Counted from the stretch's first letter, positions 1 to 12,633 are shown. The stretch is DNA of 64,000 nucleotides from Antrodiella citrinella (GCA_004802725.1 SGPM01000047.1:54713-118712); one strand, 5' to 3'. Notes: generated by a model not told the origin, from the letters alone. Numbers and translations: made by a program.

Positions 1-483
1 GTATTGATACAAGTCGGAATTGAAACCAGAACCAGCTGACCCCCGGTGGCCTCGTACAGCAGACGCTGCTCGGACGGGGCTTCAGAACCTAGTCGTGATG
101 CGGCCAAAGAGCAAGCAAGCGGCGAGAACATACCTTCGGTGATACATGCCGCCAAGTCAGACGCATATCCAGGTGATCGGAAATGGAAATGGAGTGGGAA
201 CCTGAACGATGAGCGGGGCGCTGTCCATTTGACAGGAGTCCGAGTTGACTATCACATTCTGTCGTGGAGAGTTGGGACTTGGCATTAAAGCGAAACCAAA
301 ATAAATGAATGCATTACGACCAAGAACAAAATCAGGACATGGAGAATATATGCTAGAAGAACTCGGAATGTGGCATATGCAACAATCGGATATAATGGAC
401 TTCATAAATTCGTGAAATTCGTTACAGATGTGAAGATAAAATGCAGTTTGGAACAAGGAGCAGGGGTGAAAAATTGAACGTAT
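1..483. other. Non-coding flank
   Basis: This is the 3' side of the CaaX repeat gene. Short open frames here have no recognisable product, and no RNA gene or repeat is visible. Confidence 0.4.
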
Positions 484-3400
484 CTACATAACCACGCACC
501 ACTTCGACTTGTGGTGTTTCTTGTCGTCGATGACAACACCGTCAATGGGAGTGTTCGCAGGGACTTCCGGAGCGCCGGGAGACAAGTCGCCGCCATTCTT
601 CGAGAACTCGCCTGAAGCGTGATCGAAAGAGGCTCTCGTCTCATCCGGAGTTTTAGGAGGGGGTCCGCCAGAGAACCATCCGCCCGGGAAGTACCTCGAT
701 GAGGTGGTTGATTCCAACCTTGACCGCGCCGTCGTCGGCGAGAGCGTCTCAAGGTCAGGTGGGGAAGTGACGGCGACTGCCTCATTCTCGCTGACCGGAG
801 CAAGACGGGCCAGACTTGGTCTGTAATATCATGAATGAATACGGTAAATCTGACTGAGAGATGAAAATACGCACTTCGCCGAAATCTTGGGTGTAGTCTC
901 TCCTGCATCGGAAACGGGGAAGGGACGGGACTCAGCAGCAGGTGAAACCACAATGCCCGTCGGTAAAGAGTACCCGTTGGTTCCCACAGCTGCATCGCCG
1001 TTTGTCTTCTCTGGGGTTGACGATACAGAGCCTTGACGGGTTACAGAGTAGGAGGGAGTCCAAGGACGCTCCACTTTGTCCTGAGGCTCAGCGAGAGACT
1101 AGATATAAATCTTTGAGTGATACATTACAAGGATCCAGATCATATGGCTTACGTTGACGGAGGGCCTAACTGGTTGAGGCTCTTTGATTTCGGTCACTTC
1201 TGAGGCATCGGCCGCCTTGCCATTCGGTTCCGGCGCTGCTACAAGAATCTGTGGCTCCTCAACAGCTGTGGCGTCTAAGGCCACTTGTTCATGGACGGGA
1301 AGTTCTTTCGTTTGGACAGCGGGGCTTGATCCCTGTTGACTCACAGAATATGACGGCACGTATGGCGATACAGGCCTGTCAACAGCGTCCGCGACTGACA
1401 GCTCGGGAAGGTCAGTAGTTTGAACGGCAGGCGTGGCTGCGGGGCTAGTGCCCTGCGTTGTGACCGAATAAGAGGGCACGAATGGTGACGTAGGTATTTC
1501 CACAGCCTCAGTGGCAGATGGCTCCGGCAGGTCTTCGGTTTGGATGGCAGGCGTAGCGGCGGGGCTCTTGCCTTGCTGGGATACAGAGTACGATGGCACG
1601 AATGGCGACACTGGTCTTTCAACAGCTTCGGCGGCCTCAGTAGCAACAGCCTCAATGACCTCAACAGCAGGTTCGGGAAGGTGTTGAGTTTGAATAGCAG
1701 GCGTGCCTTGCTGGGATACAGAATACGATGGCACGAATGGTGACACCGGTCTTTCAACAGCTTCGACGGCCTCAGCAGCAACAGTCTCAACAGCCTCAGT
1801 AGCAACGACCTCAGTCACCACAGATGGCTCCGGAAGGTCGTGAATTTGGATAGCAGGCGTGCTCGTGCCTTGTTGGGACACGGAGTAGGATGGCACGAAT
1901 GGTGACACTGGCCTTTCGACAATCTCAGTAGCCTCAACAGCAGGTCCGGGAAGGTCTTCGGTATGGATGGCAGGTGTGACAAGTGTGCTTGAGCCTTGCT
2001 GGGAAACAGAGTACGACGGCACGAACGGTGACACCGGTCTTTCGGCAGCCTCGACAGTCTCGGTAGCGGTCGGTTCCGGGAGATTCTCAATCTGTACCGC
2101 AGGCGTAGCCACAGGGCTTGCGCCCTGCTGGGATACGGAGTACGACGGTACGAATGGCGATACCGGGCGTTCAACAGCCTCAGCGACCTCGGGCTCTGGA
2201 AGGTCCTGTGTTTGAATAGCAGGTGTAGCCACAGGGCTCGCGCCTTGTTGAGACACGGAGTACGACGGCACATAAGGAGACGCGGGCCTCTCAACAGGCT
2301 CGTCAGCAGACGCAGCAATAGATTCTGCAGAGGACTAGACACACGGAAGTCAGTTGGTGCGTGCGAAAGAAGAATTGGGACCATCGCTTACCTCCTCATC
2401 GGCAATAACGACCGTAGGGGTCTCAACATGGACATCCTCGGCGATAATATCCTCTTCAGCCGGCACAGCAGTCTCCTCAGGCTCCTCAACTACAAGAACC
2501 CGTTCAGCGGTAGGCTCATCTTCCAGTTCCTGCGGGCTCATCAACGGGGTAGTGCCCTGTCGAGTGACCGAGTATGAGGGAGTCCAAGGTCTCTCGCCGG
2601 GAACTTCTGGAGCGGCCTCTTCGTCTTCGAGCTCTTTAGTCGCAACCAAAGGGGTCGAGCCTTGACGCGTGACGGAGTAGGAGGGTGTCCAGGGCCTTTC
2701 AATGGGGTCAGCAGGTGCAGCGGTCTCATCGACTACAGCAGTGGAATCGCCTTCGAGTTGCAGCTCCGGTACACTCGGCTGCTCGTCAGCAGGCTCCTAA
2801 AATAACGCTGTTAGTTACTAGGTATCTATTGTATAGTGGAAGGACACTTACATCGACTGACTCCGCTGGTTCAGAAACCTCAACAGTCTCTGGCACCGAA
2901 ACATCCTCGTGAACGAGAACGGGCTCAATCACAGATTCGGGGATTGACTCGGGCTCCGCAGCGGCAGAAGGCTCCTCGATGTCTGCGACATGCTCAGAAG
3001 CAGCTGCCACAACCGCCTCGACTGCCGTGACCAGGACTGACTCTTCCACGACAGGTGCAGGCTCAGACACTTCCTCGCTGACAGACAATGCCTCATCTTC
3101 AGCCTCCTGAGCAGGAAGATCAGCAGCTCCCTGGGAGCTCACGGAATACGAGATCGGCCACGAAGAGTGAGTCTCCTCAGTCGCAGCAGGGGCAGAAGAA
3201 TACTGTGAATGTCGTATGAGCGATTGTAAACACAAGCGATACAAGATAGAACACACCTCTTCCACAACCTCCTGAGACTGCTCTGCCTCCGCGACAGCCG
3301 CGCCTTCCGCCTCAAGTGATACCTCTTCAATGAAGGTTTCAGGGACGGCGACGGCCTCTGCAGACTCAGGGAGCTGATCAAGCTGATCAAGCTCTTTCGC

Positions 3401-6298
3401 ATCATCCTCAACACCTGCACCTTGCGTAGTGACGCTGTAGGAAGGGGTCCAAGGCGACTTGGGTGGGTCAGGCTCTTGAGCAGTCTGTTCGGCGACGGCA
3501 TCAGAGACGTCGGTCGTGATAGAGATCTGGGGTGTCCCTTCAGCAGCGACGGGCCCCGCCTCCTCCTTTGCGGCTTCAACTTCAGCTACACTGATCCACT
3601 CGGTCTAGAAACATGATTGCAATGAGACTTGAGTATCTACAGATAATACGGAAAGCTTACCTTGACTTCCTGAGGGGAAACAATACCCTCTTCAGCATCT
3701 TCGTCCTCAACAACCACAGAGGTGGTGATCTCTAAAGATTCAACGGCGGCGGCGACAGAAGCTTCAGCCTCCTTAACGGGAGTCTCAGCAACAAGCGGAG
3801 CGTCCTCTACCAAGTCTTCAGTAACAGGTGCGGCAGACTCTTCAATAACCTCGGCAGCGGTAGAAGCGGCCTCGGGGTCGGAAACAGCAGCCACCACAGT
3901 GGCGAGTTCCTCGACAGCAATCGGTGCAGTGGCGAGTTCCTCGACAGCAATCGGTGCAGTGGCAACGTCCTCGACGATAGGGGACTCCTCAACAACATGC
4001 TCTTCTTCAGTCGCGGCGACTGGCTCTTCGACGGCCTTGTCGAGGACGGGAACGGCAGCAAGGACTTCAACGGAGGGGGCTTCCTGCTCGGGCTCTACAT
4101 GTGCTTCTTCAGCAGCTGGGGTGGGCTCAGCGGGTACCGATTCCTCCGCAGGAGCGACGACGGGCTCAGCATCCTCCACAGCGGAGCTCTCAACGATGGC
4201 AGTCTCGATAGAAGGCTCTTCAACAGAAATTGGTTCAGTTTCGGCCTCGGCTTCTTCAATTGGCTCGGCGACATCGACCACGGTAGCTTCAACAACAGCG
4301 ACGGGTTCCTCCTCGACAAGGACCTCGGGAATGACGTCCTCGACGACTACAGACTCTACGGTTTCGGGGACAACCTCAGCCTCGACGACCGTAGGCTCAG
4401 CAGGCGCTGTTTCCTGTACGTACTGATCTCAACATCATACATCACTGACACACAAACGATCGATAACACTCACCTCAACGTCCGCAACGACGTCAACCTC
4501 GCCTTCCCGAGAATCTTCCACAGGCACGTCCTCAACGACATGCTGCAATACGGATGGGATGTTATCAATAATGAAAAGCACGTGCGGAGCACGACCTACC
4601 TCGACGGTCTCCACGTTTTGCGGAACGGGCAAAATTTCACTCTCGACCTCTACGGTGGGTTCGTCTTCCACTTCAACCTTCGCGACAGGCTCGTCGGCGG
4701 CTTCAACGACTGGCGCTTCAGCTTCCTCAGGATGAGTCTCTTCGACCACAGCGGGTTCGGGAGCAAGGGTCTCCTCGACGACGACTTCAGGTTCTACTGG
4801 CGTTGGCTCTTCAACGACTGGCTCGTGCTCCACAGCAGGAACTGTCTCTTCAACAGCGGGTTCAGCAAGAACTTCTTCTGCAACGACCTCGGCTTCCGCC
4901 GGTGTAGGCTCAGCAGCAACCGGCTCCGATGCAACAGCGACCTCTTCAGTGGCAACAACCGGCTCTTCAATGGTAGGAGCAACAGACTCCTCGGCGATGA
5001 CTGAGGTCTCCTCTGCTGTGACCGACACAGAGATCTGCAGACGAATGTCAACCCTAAATGTCAGGGCAAAGTAGGACCACCACGTACCTCTGGCACAACC
5101 TCCGGCTCATGTTCCGTAACCTCAACCGGTGTGGGCACTTCCTCGTGAATAGCGGCAGGTACTTCCTCCTCGATGACATCGACTTGCGCCTCTTCAACTA
5201 CAGCATGGTTGGCCTCTTCCGTTGCCGGGATCTCGATGTCATGTTCTTCTTCCTTGACAACTACGGCATCTTCGGTGGTATCGGCAACACTAGCATCCAC
5301 GGATTCAGGATAGCAAGTCTCATCGTTGCTAGTAGAGAGGAAGATAAGGTCGGCGATCGTCTTGTGCGCAGGCGTAGCATTGTCCTCGAGCGCCGGAGTG
5401 ACATGGGAAGCTTCGATGGCAGGTTCGGCTTCTGCAGGTCCGGTCTCGCTCTCAGTAGACGCATCAGCTACAACTTCGGGGAGCGTCGCTTCTACAGCTG
5501 TCTCCGAGGACGTTGGCACCTCAGCGGCTAAAGGGGCTTCTACCGTCTCTGTTGGAGCATCGGGCACGATAGTGGGTACATCGACTGTTTCAATCTCGTC
5601 GTGTGCGTCCTTGAGAGCAACGGCTTCAGCAAGGGTCTCCTCGGCGGGTTCCTCAGACGCCGCGATGGCAGGCTCCTTCATAACGGAAGACGCGTCAGAT
5701 GGGTCGGGAAGGGATGAATGCTCAAAGACAAAGACAGTCACTTACGTTTGTTGTCTCTTCAACGACTACTACAGCAGGCTCTGCATCAACAGCAGAGGGG
5801 GTAGGGGTATCTTCTGCAGCAACTTCGGCCTCAGCAACTGGCTCTGGCGCGGCCAGTTCTTCATCGTCCTTCACATCAGCAGAGGCGGGTGCCTCAGTGA
5901 CTTCAATCGTGACGGGTATCTCGCTGGGAACGTCTTCGTCTTTGATATCCTTGATGGTCTCCTCAGCAGTACCGGAGACCTGCATACACCGTCAACCCCG
6001 CCAGCTCACTGCAGAGCATGCCAGCACAAAGACTTACAACAACGTCCACCAGTGTATCAGCAGAATCTTGGGTATCCAGCTCTTCCGTAGGCGCGTCGAC
6101 CGCCTCGTCATCAGCAGGAACGTCGGCGGTAGCCTTGGTGACATCAGCAGCTGTCGCGGTGTCCTCAACCTTTGTGTTATCCAGTATGGCGTGTTCGGTA
6201 TCCTTAGAGTCAGTGGTAGGTCCTATGTGCGTATCGTCGCGAGGAATGGTATCCGTCAAAGCCGCGATAGCTGTAGCATCGTCGTCGGGGACAGACAT
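484..6298 (-). CDS. Large acidic repeat protein with C-terminal CaaX box
   Basis: I do not recognise a named family. Eleven exons join in frame to 1747 residues: 6298-6038, 5979-5746, 5675-5088, 5034-4474, 4413-3661, 3604-3257, 3202-2852, 2796-2392, 2334-1153, 1098-875, 820-484. The first nine introns are all phase 0. The N-terminal 800 or so residues are Glu/Ala/Val-rich low complexity and probably disordered. From about residue 810 onward there are 13 copies of a motif close to PSYSV(S/T)xQG, usually preceded by WT or FV; eight lie in exon 9 at about 35–50 residue spacing. The protein ends KKHHKSKWCVVM, a polybasic stretch and a CaaX box whose final Met favours farnesylation, so a membrane-tethered protein is inferred. 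Start chosen at the first ATG of exon 1. The third acceptor is the least certain. Confidence 0.75.
3901..3960. repeat. Perfect 2 x 30-bp tandem duplication
   Basis: Two identical 30-base units lie head to tail inside exon 5 of the CaaX repeat protein. Each encodes the ten-residue unit APIAVEELAT, so the frame is kept. Perfect identity suggests a recent duplication. Confidence 0.95.
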
Positions 6299-6780
6299 GT
6301 CCGGGTAAGTGGAGGGTGGGAAGGGGTAAACTGTGGAACTGGAAAACGCGAATGGTTAGAAAGTGTGTTATATTGTTTGCGTGAAAGAAAGAGAAAGAGG
6401 CCTCACCAAAGAAACGCGACCGAGATCTCTTTGCTGCTTGGGCAGAGAAAGAACTCGCCCAGTGATAACAGCAAAAGGCGTTTGTGTCCTCGCGTGGCCT
6501 CAAATACACGGACCCGGTTCCGAGACACGTGGAACAGGCGCCCGACAGTTAGAGCCTCTGGGGCAAAGCAAAGTCTGACATTCAACCCAGGACACACGTA
6601 GAATAGCAATAACAGTCATAGCATTAGGTAGAACTACTGCATGAATGTCCATAAAGCCGTAGTTCTACATGACGAGTGCCGGGATAGGCATGTGGTATAT
6701 ACAAACGAGTGACTATGCGGGAACGCACAGACCAGCGTCGAGCTGATCACCGAGCTCAAAACAGACATAATAGTCCTTGC
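6299..6780. other. Intergenic region
   Basis: This is the promoter side of the CaaX protein and the 3' side of the next gene. It holds a purine-rich GAAA-type run near 6382-6402. No gene is supported. Confidence 0.4.
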
Positions 6781-7748
6781 TTAGAAGAGAGCTGCGCCAA
6801 TGAGACCCATGACGGCGGCGATACCGAACGAACCGACGGTAATCTTGACAGCGTCGTTGGACTTCTGGCCACTGCCTGTGGGAGTGGGCGTAGTGGAGGA
6901 TGCGGACCGAGATGCAGACCCACTTGCGGCGCTGGTGGGAGCTGATGAACCAGTGGGGGTGCTCCTATGGCATCTATCAGACGGGAGTCGCATTATGAAG
7001 AAAGAAGGGTACTCACGAGCCAACGGGAGCCGCGGTACCACCGGTGCCGCTGTCGGTAACCGCGGTGTTCAAGCACCTGGGGCGCAGTTCAGTATCTCAG
7101 AGCTAGAAGAAGAAACTGTACGTACGAAGTGTCTGAGCTGTTGTTGACGGTCTCAATGTCAGAAAAGGCAGTTGCTCCGGTCGAATCCTTCAATGCGATC
7201 GTGCTATCAAACCGAATAAGCTGAAACTTCAACATCAACAGGCAACAAAGACGCCTTACAAGGTAGATCCGGTAGGGAGATCAGTCAACCAAGTGAAAGA
7301 AGTGCCGTTTTGCGTGGGGAATTGCTTGAGCTGGAAAAGGGCCGCATTAAGTCAGCGGGGTACGCAAGACGAACAACAGCGAGACATACAGCAGGAGCAG
7401 ACGGCTGCGCAGCTACAAACCCGCATACGTTCAGGAAAAAAATCATGAGCTATAGACGACTAGACGTACCAGGAATCAGGGACAAGAAGTACGGGGCGAC
7501 TCCTCCATGCCAGGTGAACAAGATGGGCTCTGAGAACAAAGTTCAACCAACGAAAAGACTTTTAAACCTCGAGATACATACGGCACTGAGTGATACCGGC
7601 ACTGGTGGAAGGTTTAGCCAAGGTTCAGCGAACTGTACATGTCAAACATCTGGGGGACGACTCACACAGTATCAACCCCGAGAGTGGCCTGGGCGAGCGC
7701 AGGAGCGACGGCGGCGAGGGTAGCGGCGGCGAGTACAAGGAACTTCAT
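6781..7748 (-). CDS. Secreted Ser/Thr-rich GPI-type surface protein (Kre9/KNH1-like domain)
   Basis: Eight exons give 192 residues: 7748-7666, 7601-7582, 7529-7470, 7412-7390, 7330-7260, 7203-7126, 7076-7017, 6964-6781. Residues 1–20 (MKFLVLAAATLAAVAPALAQ) are a clear signal peptide. Residues about 25–115 carry the pattern TQCQP-LFTW-GG-APYFLS-IP with a later NGTSFTW, typical of the Ser-Thr-rich GPI-anchored/Kre9-KNH1 family in basidiomycetes. A Ser/Thr/Gly-rich linker follows. The last ~22 residues are hydrophobic after an SGQKSND segment, as expected for a GPI-attachment signal. Exons 2 (20 nt) and 4 (23 nt) are microexons needed to restore TQCQP and AAQPSAPAL. A role in cell-wall or surface coating is inferred; no enzymatic residues are apparent. 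Confidence 0.85.
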
Positions 7749-8036
7749 CTTTGAATCGAGCGAGGGAGCGTTACGCAACGAGTGTGGGCGTTGTTGATAG
7801 ACTGGCGGAAAGGCTTGAAGCTGAGCAGACACGTAGGGAAGCAAAGAGGCAAAAGACGACCAACGACCATCCACCACGCGGAGTTTCAACGCTCGGCCAA
7901 ACCCGTCCCATCCTCATCATTTTATTATGGTACCATCATCTTGCCATCATCGGCCAAAGAAGACCATGAACCTGGCATGACCTTTGTCTTTAAATCACCT
8001 GTAGCCCAAGCATCGTACACTACGGTACAGCAGTAG

Positions 8037-10999
8037 CTACAACCCAATCCAACTACTTCGTCCACCCGGATTGTGCAACGAGGTTTGCCCAATCTTCACC
8101 AAGCCAATGCGCGACAAATCAGGCTCCTCATCAGACATCATACTTCCCGCAAATGTCGGGAACGGGCCGCCATTTTCCTCCGCATCAACGATGGCACTGA
8201 GTATCGACGATGACGATGCCAGTGGCCTGGAGGGCAGCGTCGTGTCCTCTCCATGCGGACTCTCGTTTTGCGGCGTCGTCTTGTCCAGGACCATAGACGA
8301 TCCTGGCAAAGCAAGGAAAGCCTCTGCGTACCACTCGTACCACACCTGTCGCCCGTTCGTGAGGCGCCAGATGGACACATGCAGCTCGCAGTTGCTGGGG
8401 AGATAAAGCGGATCCTACGTCATGCCACGATGAGATATGACGAATGACCGACAGGGCACTCGCTTACCTTGAACGGGAAGAACAGCGGGAACCAGCTCAG
8501 CATATCTTTCGAGATTTTAGCCATCCGTTCTGGATGGATGCTCAGGCCCACGCTGCCGTACAATACGGCTTCAAAGTATCCAGCCAACCCGTGCAGCACG
8601 CCGGCGTGTGGGATGTGGAAAGTAAGCTTTACCGATCGCGTATTGTGGCTATTCGTCATTGGCAAGCCTATCAAAATAGGACGTGAGCTAGTCGTCGAAA
8701 TCATTGTCCAGGCGACATACCTTGAGCATTGAGAACTGGGTCTCTCCGTGGATGCTCGAACTCCCAACACTCTTGTATCCGTGGCCCGCACTTACCACTT
8801 AGACCTCCTCCGTCGTCACTCATGACATTGATAGACGAAAGCATGACAACGTAGGGGGTTTCTTTGGGTGTATCATCCTTCCCTGACTGGGTCTCATTGA
8901 ACAGTTTGGACGATGAGAGCGGCGCAATGTGCGCGGTGTACGACGCCGGTATTGAGATACCATCGGCTACCATTTTTAATTTAGACGACAGCGAGCAATC
9001 AAGTCAACAGAAGTACTGACGTTTTAGAAACCTCATTGCACCGTCCAGACATTCCGGACTGAGCTCGTTATCTCCGAAGGAACCCAGGAGTTCGCTGACA
9101 AGAATGTCTACCTGCTCTGGCACATCCAGGGTTCGCATGTCTCCGAAGAGCAGCTTCACCTTGTCGCCCCATTCGTTTTGTGACCGTTCTTGTAACCTAG
9201 AGATTGTTTCGGTCAACCGTCACCTTCCGTGTCAGAAAAGTACCACGTACGTGACAAACGCGTTGGGATTCTTCTCCACGGCGTAGATGAACGCTTCGCG
9301 CGTTGTTCGTCCAACGGCACTGAGACAGCGAGCTACAAGCGGTCCTCTGCCTGCACCTGCAACGCAAATCATTCTGAGGAAATGTTGGACAAAGGCTGAA
9401 CAATGATACGAATGCTGAAGGCGGCTTACATTTTGCCAGGTCTTGGCCATTCCATNACGGCACGGTATACAGCCTATACCAGGCAATGTAAGTAAGCGTG
9501 AAATGAGACACAAAAGAGTACACGNGTACCTCTTCGTAATTGCGATATTTGATAGGGTCTTGTTCAAAGGTGTTGTATGTCATACTCTGTAAGTTATCCA
9601 TTAGAGGCTGCCATTCAGGATGAATGTCAGTACAGAACGAACACAGGGATACCCGCAGAACNGACCTGCAAAGGAGCCTGCAGATAATCTTGATATCCCT
9701 GTGCAAAGTTCTCCACTGTTCCAGCCGTTTGCGCTGCTTTCACGGCCGGACTTGTCTTCTCCAGATGCCGAACGTATTGCGAGTACGCAGCCTCTCCTCC
9801 CTTCGCATGTCTACCTGCAGTTGTGCCAGAGAGGATTACACTGGGCGATATCTGGAGAACAGTCAGATCAAGACCTGACCAATATAGTGTGGATGTACCT
9901 TCATCATATCCCGAATAAAAGACTGCGTCCCCTTTGGAAGTACTGGGTACCCTTTTGCGTTCGAGTGGAAAGTTGACGCAGGCAAGAAAATGAAACGAGT
10001 GGGTTCCGCNATCCACTGACGCAACACTTGCAGCTGGGACGGTAGTGGTGGTGTGAGATCCAAAGCTGTAGACGAGGAAACACACAGTTAGAGCATTAAA
10101 CAAAGNTCCTGAATGTAATGGGTCTTTACTCAGTGTCAACCTCGGATTGTAACCGCAAACATTCCTGATAACATCCCACATTTCCCAAGTCGCGATCGAT
10201 GGCTGGTCGTCCGGACCCACCATAGAAGGGTCGTCGTCGTCCTTCATCTCTGAGGAACTGGGCGGCATGAGTTGAATCATGGANGGGTCGTAGATGGGTA
10301 TGCGAATTGAGAGTTGCATGTAGGGGATGGCTTTCAGCGCTGCGTTGACAGCGCGGGCGTATGAGGCGACTTGGGCACGGTGTCGCGGAGAGGGCAAGAT
10401 AGCGGTATGGATACCCAANTANGAGGCATAAGCGAGCTCCTGCAATAGGGCCTAGAAACGAGAACGACATCATCAGCACGGGAACGCNATGAATTCGCAA
10501 CACAACTGTAGATTCACGCACTGTTTCGGAGTCATGCCTNACCCAATCGTCGTATGCATCCAGCTCCAACCAATCGGACACAAACGCANTCGCTCCTTCA
10601 GCCTCCTCTGTATCACGTTGTTCATGCAGAATATCAAGTAAGTNACCAAGCTTCAGCACATTGGAATATACACGTACCAAGCTTAGTCACATTTACCTCT
10701 TCCTTCGTAAAACACGGTCGCAGTCTCCACTGCTCCGCTTTCGTCTCCAAACTATGCTTGTCCGGTTTCTCATCTGGAGNTAACAAGCACATATCCTGCC
10801 ATCTTGTGCGCCAGGAATCATTCGTCAAAGGCAGCCCGATACATTCGTAACCTTTTGAACGCGCCTCAGCTATTGCTCGCAGGACGGGGGTGTCCTTATC
10901 GTCTCGAGGTGGTGNTGTTGCTGTGCTAGTAGTAGCAGATAGCGAGAGGGCGGTCTTGACTAGATCAGCAAGGGTGATATGGGTAATCAAAGTAGTCAT
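8037..10999 (-). CDS. PRMT5: Type II protein arginine methyltransferase PRMT5/Skb1
   Basis: The product transfers methyl groups from S-adenosylmethionine to arginines, making symmetric dimethylarginine on histones and splicing proteins. Twelve exons join to 775 residues: 10999-10678, 10607-10522, 10451-10130, 10065-9899, 9851-9666, 9607-9530, 9473-9430, 9373-9251, 9196-9021, 8966-8721, 8667-8468, 8414-8037. The N-terminal half is the TIM-barrel-like region. [10 protein letters not shown] near residue 410 is the SAM-binding motif. [15 protein letters not shown] near residues 475–490 is the double-Glu active-site motif. The C-terminal β-barrel has [12 protein letters not shown] and ends in [11 protein letters not shown]. 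It is longer than human PRMT5 (637 residues), mainly through insertions in the N-terminal and C-terminal parts. Several n bases fall in exons and introns between 9.4 and 10.9 kb, so a few residues are unknown. Confidence 0.95.
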
Positions 11000-11672
11000 A
11001 GCGTATGCCAGAGAATATCGGGTGACTTGAAGTCAGAGGCAGGTCGACCTAGCAGTTGGGACGCGAGTTATAAATGCTCTTTGATAAAATGGTTGTTAGA
11101 TTGCTGTGTTCCGGTCAGATCGTGAGGAGGATAGGCATCATGGACGTTTGAACGCGCAAACGACCCTTGGCTTGGCAAGAGCAAGACTCAAGTGAGTGCC
11201 ACCGGACGTACGCGTAAAATCTTATCTATACAGTATTGTTGTTTGATCTATCTCCGGATCGTCCACGATCCTGTTCCACGCAGTATACTACTACACAGAG
11301 CGGCCTACGGTAGGTCAAAGCAGTGGAAGGGTAGCGTACTAGTGTGGTGGAACTCGGAGATGGAGGATAGATGAATGCGGGAGTATAAATTGTCGAATAT
11401 CAGCTTTTTGTTGGTTCCTTGCATGCGAGTCGATTGAGGTGGCCCGCAATCCCAAGTTCTTGGTCAAAGAACAAGTCATTCTCTGAGACTACACAGGCCT
11501 ACTGTGTCCACTAGTCGCAGCGAACGCTGTAGGGAGCAATCTTACGATACTGACGCCACAACCATGGCATACACATGATCAGCAGATTCTACGGTGTGAA
11601 CATAATATTCGCGGAATACACCTCCAGTATTTTCCAATCTTTATCACGTCTACGATCTCGTCCACATACCCT
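11000..11672. other. Intergenic region
   Basis: This lies upstream of PRMT5 and downstream of the ankyrin gene. A TATAAAT-like element on the minus strand lies near 11070, about 70 bases before the PRMT5 start. No gene seen. Confidence 0.4.
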
Positions 11673-12633
11673 CTAATTATTCCCATTGGTTTTTGTTCTC
11701 TTCGCGTCGTTGGCATCATCTGTCCCTCGATCCCGATCACCCTCGGGGTCTCTACTCATTTCATACCCCGTTGCCATTCCGCTCAGCACCGTCCTGCCCA
11801 CCACCTGTCTCAGCTCTTCATCAGGGTCACGACCTTCGGCCTCGGCGCGATTCATGATATCCTGCACACTGTCCAATAAGGAGGTCGTCAGAGACTCCGT
11901 GACCTGATTCTGGGCATGCTGAGAAGGATTCGCATGTAATGCTGTGTCGGTAGAGGGGGCAACGCCAGATGGGATCACATTCTCAAGGTACTGTGCGACC
12001 TCGGGGAAGTCCTCTGAGAGCGCAGCGGCAGGCTAATGAATGAGATTAGCATGTACAACTGATAAATGGAAAGATGCGTACTGATATGCCTTCATCATTC
12101 TGGCGGTTTATGACTGCACCGTGTTCTACGAGCCACCTAGCGGTTTCTACGTTCTCGACAACGTACAAGGGGGTATCACCGTCGCTGTCGTTGATATTGA
12201 CGTCTCCGCCTGAGACAGAGGTCATTGACACCCGACGGGACAGCATATGTGAGACGCACCATGCGATACGAGGTATTCGAGTATTTGTATGTGACCATAT
12301 GACGCGGCAGCATGCCTGAGTGAAAGATATCCAAGGTCAGCGGAGATAGGAATAATCAATGTGGAGCGGCTGACATAGGCGTGTATGTGTTTCCGTCCGG
12401 AACATTTGGCGAGAATGCTTGATGAAGTACACAACACTCAGTTCATCGATAGATCGAAGGACGGAGTGGCGTACATTGGTTCTCAACGAGCTCCTGTATA
12501 TGTCAAACGTGTGGTAAGGTGACGTAGAATTGACACTGGCGAAAAAGTGACGAACGCGGACTCGGTCCAGATCGCCATCCCCGGCAGCGACCCAGATGTT
12601 TTCCTCGGGTACGACTCGTGTAGGAACAGGCAT
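11673..12633 (-). CDS. Small ankyrin-repeat protein
   Basis: Six exons give 227 residues: 12633-12556, 12493-12475, 12417-12375, 12315-12260, 12209-12082, 12032-11673. The N-terminus reads PEENIWVAAGDGDLDRVREL, the first ankyrin helix pair. It is followed by TPMHAAASYGHIQILEYLVSHGG and by a third unit with DGDTPLYVVENVETARWLVEHGA, so about three ankyrin repeats fill residues 12–125. The C-terminal 100 residues are polar and probably disordered, ending KRTKTNGNN, a basic stretch that could act in nuclear import. Similar short ankyrin proteins occur across fungi, some resembling Yar1-type chaperones, but the partner here is unknown. Exon 2 is only 19 nt. The first donor is a weak GTTCGT. The ATG used is the first in frame and lies about 30 bases below a TATATAT stretch. 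Confidence 0.85.

Noticed and set aside
1153..2334. Regular spacing resembling a CRISPR array
   Set aside because: Repeats are in-frame protein-coding units of varying spacing in a eukaryotic gene.
3722..5004. Long plus-strand open frames opposite the CaaX repeat gene
   Set aside because: They are compositional shadows of the repetitive minus-strand exons and run across its introns.
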